From: Cladosporium sp. IMV 00045 | Lineage: Eukaryota; Ascomycota; Dothideomycetes; Cladosporiales; Cladosporiaceae | Reading direction: 5' to 3' | DNA length: 39,357 bases | NCBI GenBank assembly: GCA_001931905.2 | Contig: MSJI02000578.1 | Span: 1 to 39,357 of the forward strand | Shown here: positions 19,761 through 29,344 of the stretch, in pieces | How the letters are laid out: each line of letters begins with the position of its first letter | Position numbering within the stretch: the stretch's first letter is position 1 | Notes under the pieces: model-generated | Told to the model about the DNA's origin: nothing | The model's input: the letters and a program-made list of their open reading frames with translations, nothing else | Database searches by the model: none | Made by a program: the position numbers and the translations under genes

Positions 19761-21213
19761 TCGCTTGTGACTTCTGAACTGCAGGTACGGTAACGCCGTG
19801 GTGAAGCCATCCTTCAGCACCTAAGATTCCTCCGTCCTCTGCTCGTGGGTCCATTGACCATTTCCGGATAGGTGTAACGTCGAGAGTAGTCTGGTAGCCA
19901 GACGTATACATTTCCATACCAGCCCATGCGATCATCAATGCGTTATCCGTGCAGAGACTCGGCGGTGGGAATGCCACTTTGATGTGCGAATAGCCGCGAG
20001 CGTCGAGCATGGCTCGAAGGAGATGACGGAGGTAACGGTTTGACGCAACGCCACCGGAAACGACGACGGTATCGATCTGTTGTGTGCTTTCTGGCGATGG
20101 CTGTTCAGCGTTCGACTTTGCCGTGTCGCTAAGGTAAATGAGGATGCGAGAGGCCAGGTGCTCGAAAGACACCCGCAAAACTTCGCAGGCCATATCACGC
20201 CGTTCCTCAATGTCAATTGAATCCGGTTCACGAAGCTCGGCCGTGGGAGTCCCGTTGCTCTCTACCTTGAACTTCATAAAGCGCTGGACAGAAGTGAGCA
20301 ACCCCGAGAACGAGAATGCCATTCTCTTCGATGATTTAACGCCACTCTTTGATTGAGAGAGGGGAACTCCAAGCGACCATCCCCATTTCGATCCACGCCG
20401 GTCAAGTTCTTCCTGCCTCCTCGCTGGAGCAGTGTAGTTGTAGTCGCTCGCTCCACCCGGAAATGCGAATTCTTCCAATGCTCTACCGTACGGTGGTTCC
20501 ATTAGATCCAAAGGTAGTAACGCTCGAGCAGCTTTGTCTAAGCAGTCTCCAATCGCGATGTCCCCAGTCGAGGCGAGGATCTGGTGATCATTCAGACCCG
20601 CCGATTTCACGAGCATCGTATGTCCGCCGCTAGCGAGTACGCTCAAATATGGAAACGATGGCTGCAACGTCTCCGGAGTCCATGGTCCTTGGTACAAATC
20701 GGAAAGAGTCTCGAGGGTGGCACATAACCTCGGCGTCAGAGCATGTGCCTGCATGTGATGAACTCCAAGCAATGGAACTCCCCACGCGAGAGACAGGCCT
20801 TTCGCAAGCTCAAGTCCGACTGTGAGGTTGCTGCGCATGCCCGGACCACGAGTTACGGATACGAACGTTGGTTTTGGTCCAGCATTCTTCGCGATCGCGT
20901 CCGCAACGAGGCCTCCAAGGGTTGTTTGGTGAGAGTGCAGTGCAATTAATGGATGGATGCCGTTGTACGCCGCACTGTTGGCGGTGATCCTCTCATGAAA
21001 GGTCACATGAGTCCGTAGGCTAGGAGTTCCGTGTGATGTAAGATTATCGTCGTTCTGTATTTCCAGTAGCGCAACGGAAGTATCGTCACAAGATGTTTCG
21101 ATGGCCAGAGTCGATATTCCTGGTCGCCACGCCGAGTGCATGTGCCGAAGACGCGTGCCACATCCTCTGAGAGCACATATTGGCCATCCTCCTCTCCGCA
21201 CGCCCATCAACAT
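19747..21213 (-). CDS. QRI7: Mitochondrial tRNA N6-adenosine threonylcarbamoyltransferase Qri7 (OSGEPL1)
   Basis: A single exon for 488 residues. Qri7 transfers the threonylcarbamoyl group to A37 of mitochondrial tRNAs that read ANN codons, giving t6A. The Kae1/TsaD signatures are present: LAIETSCDDTSVAL at the start of the domain, the metal-binding HHMQAHAL (HxxxH), VSVTRGPGM, LASGGHTMLV, GDCLDKAARAL, FSFSGLLTSVQRF and VVSGGVASNRYLRHLL. CTDNALMIAWAGMEM closes the fold. The first 30 residues are basic without acidic residues (MLMGVRRGGWPICALRGCG), as for a mitochondrial presequence, which separates it from cytosolic Kae1. It runs tail-to-tail into the 6PGDH-like gene with a 14-bp coding overlap. 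Confidence 0.94.
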   Translation of the reverse strand: MLMGVRRGGWPICALRGCGTRLRHMHSAWRPGISTLAIETSCDDTSVALLEIQNDDNLTSHGTPSLRTHVTFHERITANSAAYNGIHPLIALHSHQTTLGGLVADAIAKNAGPKPTFVSVTRGPGMRSNLTVGLELAKGLSLAWGVPLLGVHHMQAHALTPRLCATLETLSDLYQGPWTPETLQPSFPYLSVLASGGHTMLVKSAGLNDHQILASTGDIAIGDCLDKAARALLPLDLMEPPYGRALEEFAFPGGASDYNYTAPARRQEELDRRGSKWGWSLGVPLSQSKSGVKSSKRMAFSFSGLLTSVQRFMKFKVESNGTPTAELREPDSIDIEERRDMACEVLRVSFEHLASRILIYLSDTAKSNAEQPSPESTQQIDTVVVSGGVASNRYLRHLLRAMLDARGYSHIKVAFPPPSLCTDNALMIAWAGMEMYTSGYQTTLDVTPIRKWSMDPRAEDGGILGAEGWLHHGVTVPAVQKSQAITQP

Positions 21214-21512
21214 CCCTGTTAGATCTCTTGTGATCGATGCAGATATGCTTCGATATGTTTGAACCTCCTATTCGAGACGAGTCTTCAGCCCTGATCAACG
21301 CCGAGGATTTGCGGTTCGCGAATCCGCTGACGCTGGCGCCAACCGCCTGCCACATGGGCAGTGACGTCTTAACGTATTGTTGATCGGCTCGCATTGTCTC
21401 GCCCCAACCTTCGCCGACCGTTGACTCTTGCATCAACACTCGACCCATCCGCGGCGACCAATGTATACACATTCTTCAGAGCCTCCCACAGGCTGGCAGA
21501 CCCTGATTCAAC
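21214..21512. promoter_or_regulatory. Divergent promoter region, QRI7 / patatin-like lipase
   Basis: A 299-bp spacer between two head-to-head genes. Both promoters must fit here. No specific element is recognised. Confidence 0.45.
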
Positions 21513-24089
21513 ATGGCCGATGAGAAGAAGGCCAGCGACGGACCATCCGTGTCCGAATCAGACGCCTGGGATTACCACACCCTCCCGGACTGGGACGACG
21601 ATTTCTACAACGAAGACGACATATTAGCCTTTGCTTCCGCCCTGTCAGCACCCGAGACCTCACCTTCCGAGGAAGATTTGCTCAACCCGAGGCGACAGAA
21701 CGCCGAGTTCTTCACGGCACTCAACGACTGGAGGCCGGTGCATCAGCGCGTACGAGGGGACAGTTTGAGCAGCAATGGGGGTCATGATGGAAAGAGCAAG
21801 AAGTCGAAGAAGCAGAAGAAGTCTCAGCGCGGGAGAGACGAGACACGTGAAGGCTGGACCTATTCACTTGTCAAATACCCACTGCTGCTATTCGTATTCG
21901 GCTGGCTCTTCGTGCTGTTCACAGGATATTTATTTACACGACTATACATCTACTTGTACGAACAATATGTGACATGGCGTGGTACAAGGGAGAGATTGAG
22001 GAAGAATCTGCGCAAGCAGACGAGTTACGAAGATTGGGTGAAGGGGGCTAAGGAGTTGGACAGACATCTGGGCAGCGATAAATGGAAGGAGGATGAAGAA
22101 TCGTCTTACTACCAGCCTCGCACTATCAAGAGAGTCCTCGTGGAGATGCGGAAGCTGCGCCATAATGCAGAGCAAGAAGAGCATGAGAACAACAATCCAC
22201 CTGGCTTTCGGGCGATTGACAACCTACGCGGACTGGCAGAGGCTTGCGTAAAGAACAATTTCTCAGGGTTCGAGGATCCGCACCTGTATTCTGAGACCTA
22301 CTACGGAACCAAAGACCTCGTACAAGCTTATGTGGATGAAGTGTCAAGGACGCTGAAGTTCATGTTCTCAAGCTCTCAGCTGTCTCAAAAAGAGAAGCGA
22401 AGTCTTTCGAAACAGCTAGGCACGAACTTTGGTCGCACTGCACTCTGCCTGAGTGGTGGCGCGACTTTCGCGTATTACCACTTTGGCATTGCAAAAGCAC
22501 TTTTGGACGCCGACATCCTGCCTGATATCATCACAGGAACATCAGGAGGCGCCCTCGTGGCTGCTTTACTCGGAACCCGAACGAACGAAGAGCTGAAACA
22601 GCTGCTTATTCCTGCACTGGCGCACAAAATCACCGCCTGTCACGATCCAATCTCTGTCTGGTTCCCTCGGTGGTGGCGTACGGGTGCTCGCTTCGAGAGT
22701 GTCGACTGGGCAAAACGCTGTTCCTGGTTCTGCTATGGCAGTCTGACATTCCTTGAAGCTTACCAGCGTACCGGACGCAGTCTCAATGTCACCTGTGTTC
22801 CTTCAGATCCGCACTCACCAAGCATTCTTGCAAACTATCTGACAGCTCCCGACTGTGTCATCTGGTCAGCGGTCCTGGCATCAGCTGCCGTTCCTGGTAT
22901 TCTCAACCCGGTAGTTTTGATGCGCAAGACATCGACTGGTCAGCTCGAGCCGTATTCTTTCGGACACAAGTGGAAGGATGGCTCTCTTCGGACCGACATT
23001 CCTCTGAAAAGCCTCAACCTTCACTTCAACGTCAACTATAGCATTGTCAGCCAGGTGAACCCACATATCAATACATTCTTCTTCTCTTCTCGGGGCAGCG
23101 TTGGCCGTCCCGTAACCCATCGCCGTGGACGCGGATGGCGTGGTGGCTTTTTGGGAAGCGCGGCGGAATTATACCTCAAACAAGATCTCACCAAATGGCT
23201 CAAATTCCTCCGACATCTCGAGCTTCTGCCCCGACCGCTTGGACAAGATTGGAGCCAGCTTTGGTTGCAACGCTTCAGCGGTACGGTCACGATTTGGCCT
23301 CGGTGCGTCATCAGTGATTTCTGGCACATTCTCTCAGACCCAGATATGGATCGACTAGCACGCATGCTCCACGTAGGCCAACTGGCTGCCTGGCCGAAAC
23401 TCAAGTTCATCAGCAATCGCATGGCGATCGAAAAGGTTATTCAAGAGGCCCGCCAAGCCACAAGGCCAGCAGAACAAGCACTCCCTACCCCAATGCCAAA
23501 CGACAACGAGCGAACTATGCGCAACGTCCTTTCCGAGGAAGACCTTAGGACGCTCCTCGAGAAAGCTCGAACCTCCGGCGGTCGCGTCGAAGTCCCTAGC
23601 AAGCGACCGACTCCCACGCTTGAAATCCCAAACCCGCTTCCAGAGCAGTATCCCCGCTCCGTCAGTCCATCCCTGAGCAAGCGCCTGGGCGGATGGTTCG
23701 GTTCTCTCTCCCGCTCGCCCTCTCGCCACAACAGCGGCGACCTGGGACGATCATCGCTCGCGAGCCCCGTAGAGCCCCACCACCGCCGCAGCAGCGTCAT
23801 GGAAGAACTCAAGCGCCAAAGTGGCGTTTTCTTCGACGACCCCGATATCGAAGAGAGCCCCGACGAGCAGGGCAGCGCGACAGACGCCGACGGCCACGAA
23901 CCGGATCAAAGTGCTGATATCGCGCCGCTGGAGAACGGGCGCGTGCGGCGACGGGTGGAGCGGAAATTCGATGGGGGCGATTTTGGGTTTGATGGTGTTG
24001 ATCCTGGGGAAGAGGACGCTGTTCAGCGTTTGGGAATTGGAGATGACGAAGATGAGGAGAGGGGGAGGGAAGGCACCTTTGTTGGTTGA
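21513..24089 (+). CDS. Patatin-like phospholipase / lipid hydrolase (PNPLA family, Tgl3/4/5-like)
   Basis: A single exon for 858 residues. The N-terminus is acidic, then comes a basic Ser/Lys stretch and one strong membrane segment at about residues 125-150 (YPLLLFVFGWLFVLFTGYLF). The patatin domain begins with the oxyanion motif LSGGATFAYYHFG and has the nucleophile elbow GTSGG. The aspartate of the Ser-Asp dyad is in HKWKDGSLRTD. These features place it with fungal lipid-droplet and membrane lipases that act on triacylglycerols or phospholipids; the exact substrate is not shown. The last 200 residues are Ser/Pro/Arg-rich, probably disordered and phosphorylated (SPSLSKRLGGWFGSLSRSPS). The tail turns G-rich on the coding strand. 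Confidence 0.92.
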   Translation: MADEKKASDGPSVSESDAWDYHTLPDWDDDFYNEDDILAFASALSAPETSPSEEDLLNPRRQNAEFFTALNDWRPVHQRVRGDSLSSNGGHDGKSKKSKKQKKSQRGRDETREGWTYSLVKYPLLLFVFGWLFVLFTGYLFTRLYIYLYEQYVTWRGTRERLRKNLRKQTSYEDWVKGAKELDRHLGSDKWKEDEESSYYQPRTIKRVLVEMRKLRHNAEQEEHENNNPPGFRAIDNLRGLAEACVKNNFSGFEDPHLYSETYYGTKDLVQAYVDEVSRTLKFMFSSSQLSQKEKRSLSKQLGTNFGRTALCLSGGATFAYYHFGIAKALLDADILPDIITGTSGGALVAALLGTRTNEELKQLLIPALAHKITACHDPISVWFPRWWRTGARFESVDWAKRCSWFCYGSLTFLEAYQRTGRSLNVTCVPSDPHSPSILANYLTAPDCVIWSAVLASAAVPGILNPVVLMRKTSTGQLEPYSFGHKWKDGSLRTDIPLKSLNLHFNVNYSIVSQVNPHINTFFFSSRGSVGRPVTHRRGRGWRGGFLGSAAELYLKQDLTKWLKFLRHLELLPRPLGQDWSQLWLQRFSGTVTIWPRCVISDFWHILSDPDMDRLARMLHVGQLAAWPKLKFISNRMAIEKVIQEARQATRPAEQALPTPMPNDNERTMRNVLSEEDLRTLLEKARTSGGRVEVPSKRPTPTLEIPNPLPEQYPRSVSPSLSKRLGGWFGSLSRSPSRHNSGDLGRSSLASPVEPHHRRSSVMEELKRQSGVFFDDPDIEESPDEQGSATDADGHEPDQSADIAPLENGRVRRRVERKFDGGDFGFDGVDPGEEDAVQRLGIGDDEDEERGREGTFVG

Positions 24090-24488
24090 TTTGGTCGTTC
24101 TTGGTTGGTTGGTTGACTTTGGCTGAACCCTATGAAGCGTTTAGAGCGGTTGCCTGAATTGAGAAGCATACATTGGTAGAAAAGCATTCTTCATCATCAT
24201 CGTCATCCTACTTGTCCCTCGCACGTATGAGCTACCTATGTGCAATCATGTGAACGAGATGGTATCACCTTCGCTCTTTGCCTTGCGAATGAACTATGCC
24301 AGTCACTCTTCATTATACTGCATCTGACTTGGGCCAGCCATGTATCGCGGAAGCTATTGCACGTTTCTTAGGGAAAATGAAACAGCCCAAATCAAACATT
24401 AAAATCATAACGCGATGCTCTTTTCTAGTGTGTTGCTGTGGAATGCGCGAAAAAAAAGTCGGGTATGCGAGGACCAGACAAAAGAATC
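24090..24488. other. Intergenic region, lipase gene to tRNA-Cys
   Basis: About 400 bp including the lipase 3' UTR. The polymerase III stop signal of the tRNA gene on the other strand lies at its right end. Nothing else is supported. Confidence 0.5.
24480..24483 (-). terminator. RNA polymerase III T-run after tRNA-Cys
   Basis: AAAA on the plus strand is TTTT on the transcribed orientation, five bases beyond the discriminator base of the tRNA. Confidence 0.7.
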
Positions 24489-24571
24489 AGCTCCCTCCCG
24501 TGATCGAAACAGGGACCTTAGGATATCTTGCATTGCTGCAATCCCACGCTCTACCACTGAGCTAAAGAAGC
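24489..24571 (-). tRNA. tRNA-Cys (anticodon GCA) with an 11-nt intron
   Basis: A cloverleaf can be folded by hand. Acceptor stem: GCTTCTT with AGGGAGC (two G-U pairs). D arm: GCTC-AGTGGTA-GAGC. Anticodon stem: TGGGA with TCCTA. T arm: CCTGT-TTCGATC-ACGGG. The anticodon GCA is at 24539-24537. An 11-nt intron (24535-24525) lies after position 37, the canonical place for nuclear tRNA introns. The discriminator base is T, the known identity element of tRNA-Cys, which supports the call independently. The D and T arms supply the A and B boxes. A TATATAAA sequence (24617-24624) lies about 45 bp upstream of the 5' end. A TTTT stop follows. Confidence 0.92.
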
Positions 24572-24735
24572 TGCTTTGTTGTCATTGGTTCATGACGAGA
24601 TATGTCATTTCCAATGTATATAAACCTCAAAGTTGTCTTGTATAGTCATAGCGAACATCAAACAGATAGTAATCAAAGAAGACACGAAACTGTCGTCGCG
24701 CGATCAGAACTGAAATCATCAAGAAACAGTCATCG

Positions 24736-25734
24736 TCAAGCAGTAGCAGAAACTTCCTCAACCTTCACCCCAGCAGCCTTCTTCTTCAATTCCTCCAACC
24801 TCAGCAACTCCTGCTTCATCATCTCATTCTGCCTCCTAAGCCTCTCAGGGACAACCTCATCCCTCGTCCCTTCTACCCTCCACCCCTCAAGTCTCTCCAC
24901 TCCCAGAGCTCTCAAAGTCTTCCTCTCAACAAGACTGTACTGACTCTCATCCTCGCGATCAAACTGCATCGGCTCCCTCAGACTCACCGGCGGGTTCGTG
25001 ATGATCCTCACATTCCGCAGCTTGTTGTTGCTAGCGCAATGAAGCATGAGCGGGTGCAGGAGGTAGACATCGCCGACCTGTCCGGTTGCTTCAACGAAGG
25101 ACTCGCGCGGCATTGACTTTGCGACGTTGTTGAAGAAAGTCAGACCTTGCTCTGGCTCCCAGGTCGGGTTCTGAGCTCGCGGCGTCATGCGCGGGCTGAC
25201 GCCTTCGGGGTGGTCGCGGAGGTGTCGTGCCATGACCGGGATGGCGTCTGGGCAGATCATCGTCCCGCCTCCGCCGGCTTTGATGTCGGTGAAGAGAGGG
25301 ATGACGAGAAGGCCTTGCTCGGGCGAGTCGAGGAAGTGCACGAAGAAGTCGCCGTCGACGTGCCATTCGGCCAGGTCGCGCGGGTCGGTCTCTTTGCCTT
25401 CGAGCTCGGCCGAGCCTAGGTTGACGATGAGCCCGTCGCCCCATTGTCTGTGGTTGTCTGAGATTTTGTCTTCGCCACCGAGGAGTTCACCGATCGCAGC
25501 CCAGGCTTTGGGTGTGAATTCGGAGGCTTCGAAGCGGGTGTGGGCGGGCATGTTGGTTCGCAAAGTGTGCCAGGTAGATTTGTCGTTCGGGTCCATTCCT
25601 AGGCGTGTCCATACGTTTGCGGTCACTTTGTCGGCCTGCTCCTGGGTGAAACAGTTTGATAGCTTGATCCATCCATGTTCGAGGAAGTGGTCGATGTCTG
25701 CTTGGGTGAGCACTTTCTCCTGCTTGGAAGACAT
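24736..25734 (-). CDS. Phytanoyl-CoA dioxygenase (PhyH) family protein
   Basis: A single exon for 332 residues. PhyH proteins are Fe(II)/2-oxoglutarate oxygenases; many fungal members act in secondary metabolism or on small molecules, and the substrate here is unknown. The iron site is visible: AEWHVDGDFFVHF gives the H-x-D pair, and LLHPLMLHCAS gives the distal histidine. The following NVRIITNPPVSL supplies an arginine at the place that usually binds 2-oxoglutarate. The N-terminus (TQADIDHFLEHGWIKLSNCF) is the usual first helix of the family. The C-terminus is a charged helix (about residues 295-325) that may form a coiled coil. No biosynthetic cluster genes flank it. Confidence 0.9.
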   Translation of the reverse strand: MSSKQEKVLTQADIDHFLEHGWIKLSNCFTQEQADKVTANVWTRLGMDPNDKSTWHTLRTNMPAHTRFEASEFTPKAWAAIGELLGGEDKISDNHRQWGDGLIVNLGSAELEGKETDPRDLAEWHVDGDFFVHFLDSPEQGLLVIPLFTDIKAGGGGTMICPDAIPVMARHLRDHPEGVSPRMTPRAQNPTWEPEQGLTFFNNVAKSMPRESFVEATGQVGDVYLLHPLMLHCASNNKLRNVRIITNPPVSLREPMQFDREDESQYSLVERKTLRALGVERLEGWRVEGTRDEVVPERLRRQNEMMKQELLRLEELKKKAAGVKVEEVSATA

Positions 25735-26225
25735 GGTTGCAGCCTGTCAGTTATTAGTCGGGTGTGATCTCGGGCAAGGGAGCATTGGATAGCAAGGCCT
25801 TGTCTTTATAGAATTCGAGATGAACGGGTCACCGGCATGTATAATAGTCGGTGTCCTTCCCAAAGGAGCAACAAGTGAGGGATGGATGGTAGACCGGCTA
25901 AAAGCTGCGGCTAAAGCAAGCCGCCTCTTGAGTCTCTCACCCACCGGCGTCTCTATTAGACCGATGCTGAGTTTAGTTGCGGTAAACACGTGCAGTGTGT
26001 AGAGGAGTGAAACGTCTTTTCCGTGTAGTATAAATACCACCGGTCGAAGATGCGGAACTTATAAGCATAAGCACATTGAAAGTGGGACAAACGAGCTACA
26101 GTGTCGATCGTGTCTCTAAAATCAATACCAAGGCAACAATCATGTTGCACGCACCTAGGTTTTATCCATAATTCGTCGTTTGCATTGCAATCCTCTTGTG
26201 AACGCCTTGTCTCATAACCCTCAGA
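25735..26225. promoter_or_regulatory. PhyH promoter region and VPS4 3' region
   Basis: About 490 bp upstream of the PhyH gene. A CACGTG motif lies at 25987-25992. No other gene is seen. Confidence 0.45.
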
Positions 26226-27521
26226 CTATGCACCCTCGCTTCCAAACTCAAGCGTCCAATCAGCACTCCTCTTCAGATCTTCACCGCTGACCGTAGGTCT
26301 TGAGCCCTTGATCGCCTTGACGAAGTCCTTGACTTGAAGGGGAGGCTCAAGCAGCTGTTCAGTGTCCACATCTACCCAGCTCATCTCAAGCGCGCCAGCA
26401 TCCCCAGGACTGCAAGGCGTCAGCTTCTCCTCGCCATCCACTTCGACCTTCTTGTAGTGTGTTGCCGTTTGGATCTTTCGCACGGGCTGCATGAGCGCGT
26501 CCTGCACAGCGATAGAGATGTCGGAACCGGAGTAGCCTTCGCTGAGTTTCGCCAGAGTTTTGTAGTCGTCTGCCTTGAGCTCGCAAGGAGTGCTGCCGAC
26601 TGCGATCTCGAACATCCTCATGCGCGCGGGTTGATCGGGCAAGCTGATGTGCACACGGCGCTGGAAACGTCGACGAATAGCGGCATCTAATTGCCAGGGA
26701 ATGTTGGTCGCGCCAAGGATGAGCACGCCTTTGCTGTCGCGTCCAACACCATCCATTTGTACCAGTAGCTCAGTCTTGATGCGACGAGATGCTTCCGACT
26801 CGCCTTCGCCTCTAGGTCCACAAAGCGCATCAATCTCATCGATGAAGATAATGCTGGGTTTATTCTCTCGCGCCAGGTTGAAGAGTTGCTTGACCAATCT
26901 TTCCGACTCACCCATCCACTTGCTTACCAAGTCCGAACTGCTGACTGAGAAGAACGTGCTGTTGGCTTCTGTTGCCACGGCCTTCGCAAGATACGACTTT
27001 CCCGTACCAGGGGGACCGTAGAGTAGGATACCCTTCCACGGCTGTCGCTTGCCGGTGAATAGATGCGGGAACTTGATAGGCAGAATGACCGCCTCCTTAA
27101 GCGCCTCTTTCGCACCCTCCAGACCTGCCACGTCCTCCCACTTGATGTTGGGCTTCTCGGTAAGGATAGCGCCGGCGAGTGCGCCTCTGAGCTTCTTGCT
27201 TTCCGCATCATCGCCATCCTCTTCCTTTCCTTGTCCGTTGCTCGCAGTTCCGTTGTTTCCCATAGCAGCAGGTTTCCGCTTTTGACTATCTTGCTCTTCA
27301 ATGTGTTTCTTCAGCTTCTCTGCGCGCTCCATGTATTCGCCAGCTTTGCCTCGGATCATGTCCTTCGACTTTGGGTTCTTTTCCCATTTCAGCGCAAGCA
27401 TGAACAACTCCAACGCTGCGTAATACTGCTGATACGCTTTCTCGTATTCGCCCGCGGTGTCTTGTTCGATGGCCTTTTTGACGGTCTCGATCGCCCGTCC
27501 GAGGAAGTCGGTATTCGACAT
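26226..27521 (-). CDS. VPS4: Vps4, ESCRT-III disassembly AAA ATPase
   Basis: A single exon for 431 residues, the normal length. Vps4 is a hexameric AAA ATPase that pulls ESCRT-III subunits apart at endosomes and other membranes. The MIT domain occupies about residues 1-75 ([37 protein letters not shown]). A charged linker follows. The ATPase has Walker A GPPGTGKS near residue 170, the pore-loop segment [14 protein letters not shown], Walker [11 protein letters not shown] and the arginine fingers in [13 protein letters not shown]. The C-terminus includes the beta domain and the final helix ([17 protein letters not shown]). No key residue is missing. Confidence 0.97.
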   Translation of the reverse strand: MSNTDFLGRAIETVKKAIEQDTAGEYEKAYQQYYAALELFMLALKWEKNPKSKDMIRGKAGEYMERAEKLKKHIEEQDSQKRKPAAMGNNGTASNGQGKEEDGDDAESKKLRGALAGAILTEKPNIKWEDVAGLEGAKEALKEAVILPIKFPHLFTGKRQPWKGILLYGPPGTGKSYLAKAVATEANSTFFSVSSSDLVSKWMGESERLVKQLFNLARENKPSIIFIDEIDALCGPRGEGESEASRRIKTELLVQMDGVGRDSKGVLILGATNIPWQLDAAIRRRFQRRVHISLPDQPARMRMFEIAVGSTPCELKADDYKTLAKLSEGYSGSDISIAVQDALMQPVRKIQTATHYKKVEVDGEEKLTPCSPGDAGALEMSWVDVDTEQLLEPPLQVKDFVKAIKGSRPTVSGEDLKRSADWTLEFGSEGA

Positions 27522-28076
27522 GCTGGCCTTAAGCTGCCTTGTGCAGTGGAGAAGTTTCCAGGTGCGATGCTCTCGTCCTTTCGGCGGCAGTAGTCTCTTA
27601 ATGCAGTGAGAAACTACGTCGTAGTGGAGGCCGGTGATGGAGATAGAGGAAGTGGGGCTGATTAGACGCAGGTGCCCGAGAGAATTTCCGAGGATATATG
27701 GCGGGAGCGAGTGTCGAGGAGTCGAGTCGAATGAGGACCTCGTCTTCTGGTAGAGTGTAGCAGATGTGAAGTGACTGCAGATGTGAAGAGTCCAGACGGG
27801 TTGCTAGATGTTGTGTTGTTTGGGATCGAGAGCCTCGAGTCGTCAAAGCGCCCTGTGGAGAAGAACAGACGATTTGGCGGGGGTGTTTGCTTTGCACGTG
27901 AGCCCGCGTTTTCGTCAACTTGAACGGAGAGAAGCGTTGGAGAGTCTCACTTTCAAACGCCACTTATCGAATCGCAAAAGTAGAACCCGCACATCTCGAA
28001 GTTCATTGATTGAAAGGCTGTCTCCGCTATCAGGAAAAGATCCTTGTTCACCGCCACCGACCCACCAACAGGCAGA
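27522..28076. promoter_or_regulatory. Divergent promoter region, VPS4 / prefoldin subunit 6
   Basis: A 555-bp spacer between two head-to-head genes. It contains a CACGTG motif at 27895-27900. No other element is recognised. Confidence 0.5.
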
Positions 28077-28668
28077 ATGGAGCAACAAAAGCAGCTTCAG
28101 TCATTGACAAATGAATACCAGTCACTCCAGAATGGTGTGTAATGCCGAAATGGCTGATATCTCTCAGATGAAGAGATACTAATACGTTGCAGACATGAGC
28201 GGTCTCGTTACCGCGCGCCAAAAGCTCGAGAGCCAGCAACAAGAGAACAAGAGCGTACAGAAGGTTCGGGCATTGTTCCAAGACGACGAGGCATCTCGCA
28301 TTCTAATTGAAACCAGGAGTTCAACTCACTAGACGATGATGCCGGTATTTACAAGTTGGTCGGTCCAGTGTTGCTGAAGCAGGACTCAACAGAAGCCAAG
28401 AGCACTGTGGACGGTCGTCTCGAGTACATTGGAGGAGAGATGTACGGCCATCACATCCTACAGGCGGATCAGCATGAGGCTAACAGCTCCCCAGCAAGCG
28501 CATTGAGGAAAGCATCAAGGAGATCACCGACAAGAGCGAGAGCATGAAGATGCAGGTATGTGGCACTGATCGATGACTCAGTCTGGAAGCCATCGTGCGG
28601 TGCTGACTTTCAAATAGATTATGCAAATACAGGGCGCTATGCAGCAGCAAGGCGCTGCCCAAGGCTAG
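28077..28668 (+). CDS. YKE2: Prefoldin subunit 6 (Yke2/Pfd6)
   Basis: Five small exons (28077-28134, 28193-28263, 28317-28441, 28495-28555, 28618-28668) join to 121 residues. Prefoldin is the hexameric cytosolic chaperone that hands actin and tubulin to the CCT chaperonin; subunit 6 is a beta-type subunit. The protein is two coiled-coil helices flanking a beta hairpin: MEQQKQLQSLTNEYQSLQND and MSGLVTARQKLESQQQENK, then EFNSLDDDAGIYKLVGPVLL, then GRLEYIGGEIKRIEESIKE. The tail is Gln-rich (MQIQGAMQQQGAAQG). All four introns are 53-62 nt with GT-AG ends, and at least two have CTAAT/CTAAC branch points. Without this splicing the reading frame is broken, so small-ORF methods miss most of the gene. 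Confidence 0.93.
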
Positions 28669-29344
28669 ACCGACAATTTTGTCTAATGAAATACACTCAA
28701 TTACTATGTGGCTCACTCGCTACCACCACCGGGTACTCCATTTACTCCTCAACCGCTCAGCATATTGGACGCTGTGGCTATCGCTCAAGAGCTTTTGAAT
28801 ACATGTATGGCTCGTCGCTGGCATCTTTGCTCGCATCCTTTATCTTGCAAGAGATTTGAGAACCCACCATGCCCAACGATGCAGGAATCACTGCCCTGGA
28901 ACATTGTGGGTCATTCACAGCTCTTTCGGCGAGTAATGATTACTCAGAAAAACTCTGCAATCGCGTCGCAGTCTATAACTTCACGATGAAGTTCGAGCAA
29001 GACAATTCCTCCCAGGCTATGTAATAGCAATCCTCATGTCAATGATTGGCTTATCTCACGGAGTCAAGACGCTTACTCACCACACAACAAAAAAAAAAAA
29101 AAAAAAAAAAAAGAGCCATGTCGCAGGACTGATTCACTACGGCTCCGCACTGGTGGTGGTATAAAGCGCTAGCCAGGTCTGCCAGAAGCACAATCCTCCT
29201 TTCAAATCGGCTTTGTGTTGCAGCGCTTTTGCTCTCACTGAACAGCAACTCAGCAGATCTACGTTCCAAATTCGCCCTTGAACAGCCGATATTAATGAGT
29301 CCACGTCAAATTCAAAGCATCACGAAGCTTCACCAATAGCCAAA
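28669..29344. other. Intergenic region with A24 tract
   Basis: About 680 bp after the prefoldin gene. It holds a run of 24 A at 29089-29112. No coding region is recognised. Polymerase III boxes or target-site duplications that would prove a retroelement were looked for but not found. Confidence 0.5.
29089..29112. repeat. Homopolymer A24
   Basis: Twenty-four uninterrupted A residues. It could be slippage of a short A-run or the tail of an old retroposed sequence. Confidence 0.95.

Noticed and set aside
28669..29112. SINE or LINE ending in the A24 tract
   Set aside because: No polymerase III A/B boxes, reverse transcriptase motifs or flanking duplication could be identified by eye, so it is kept as an open question only.
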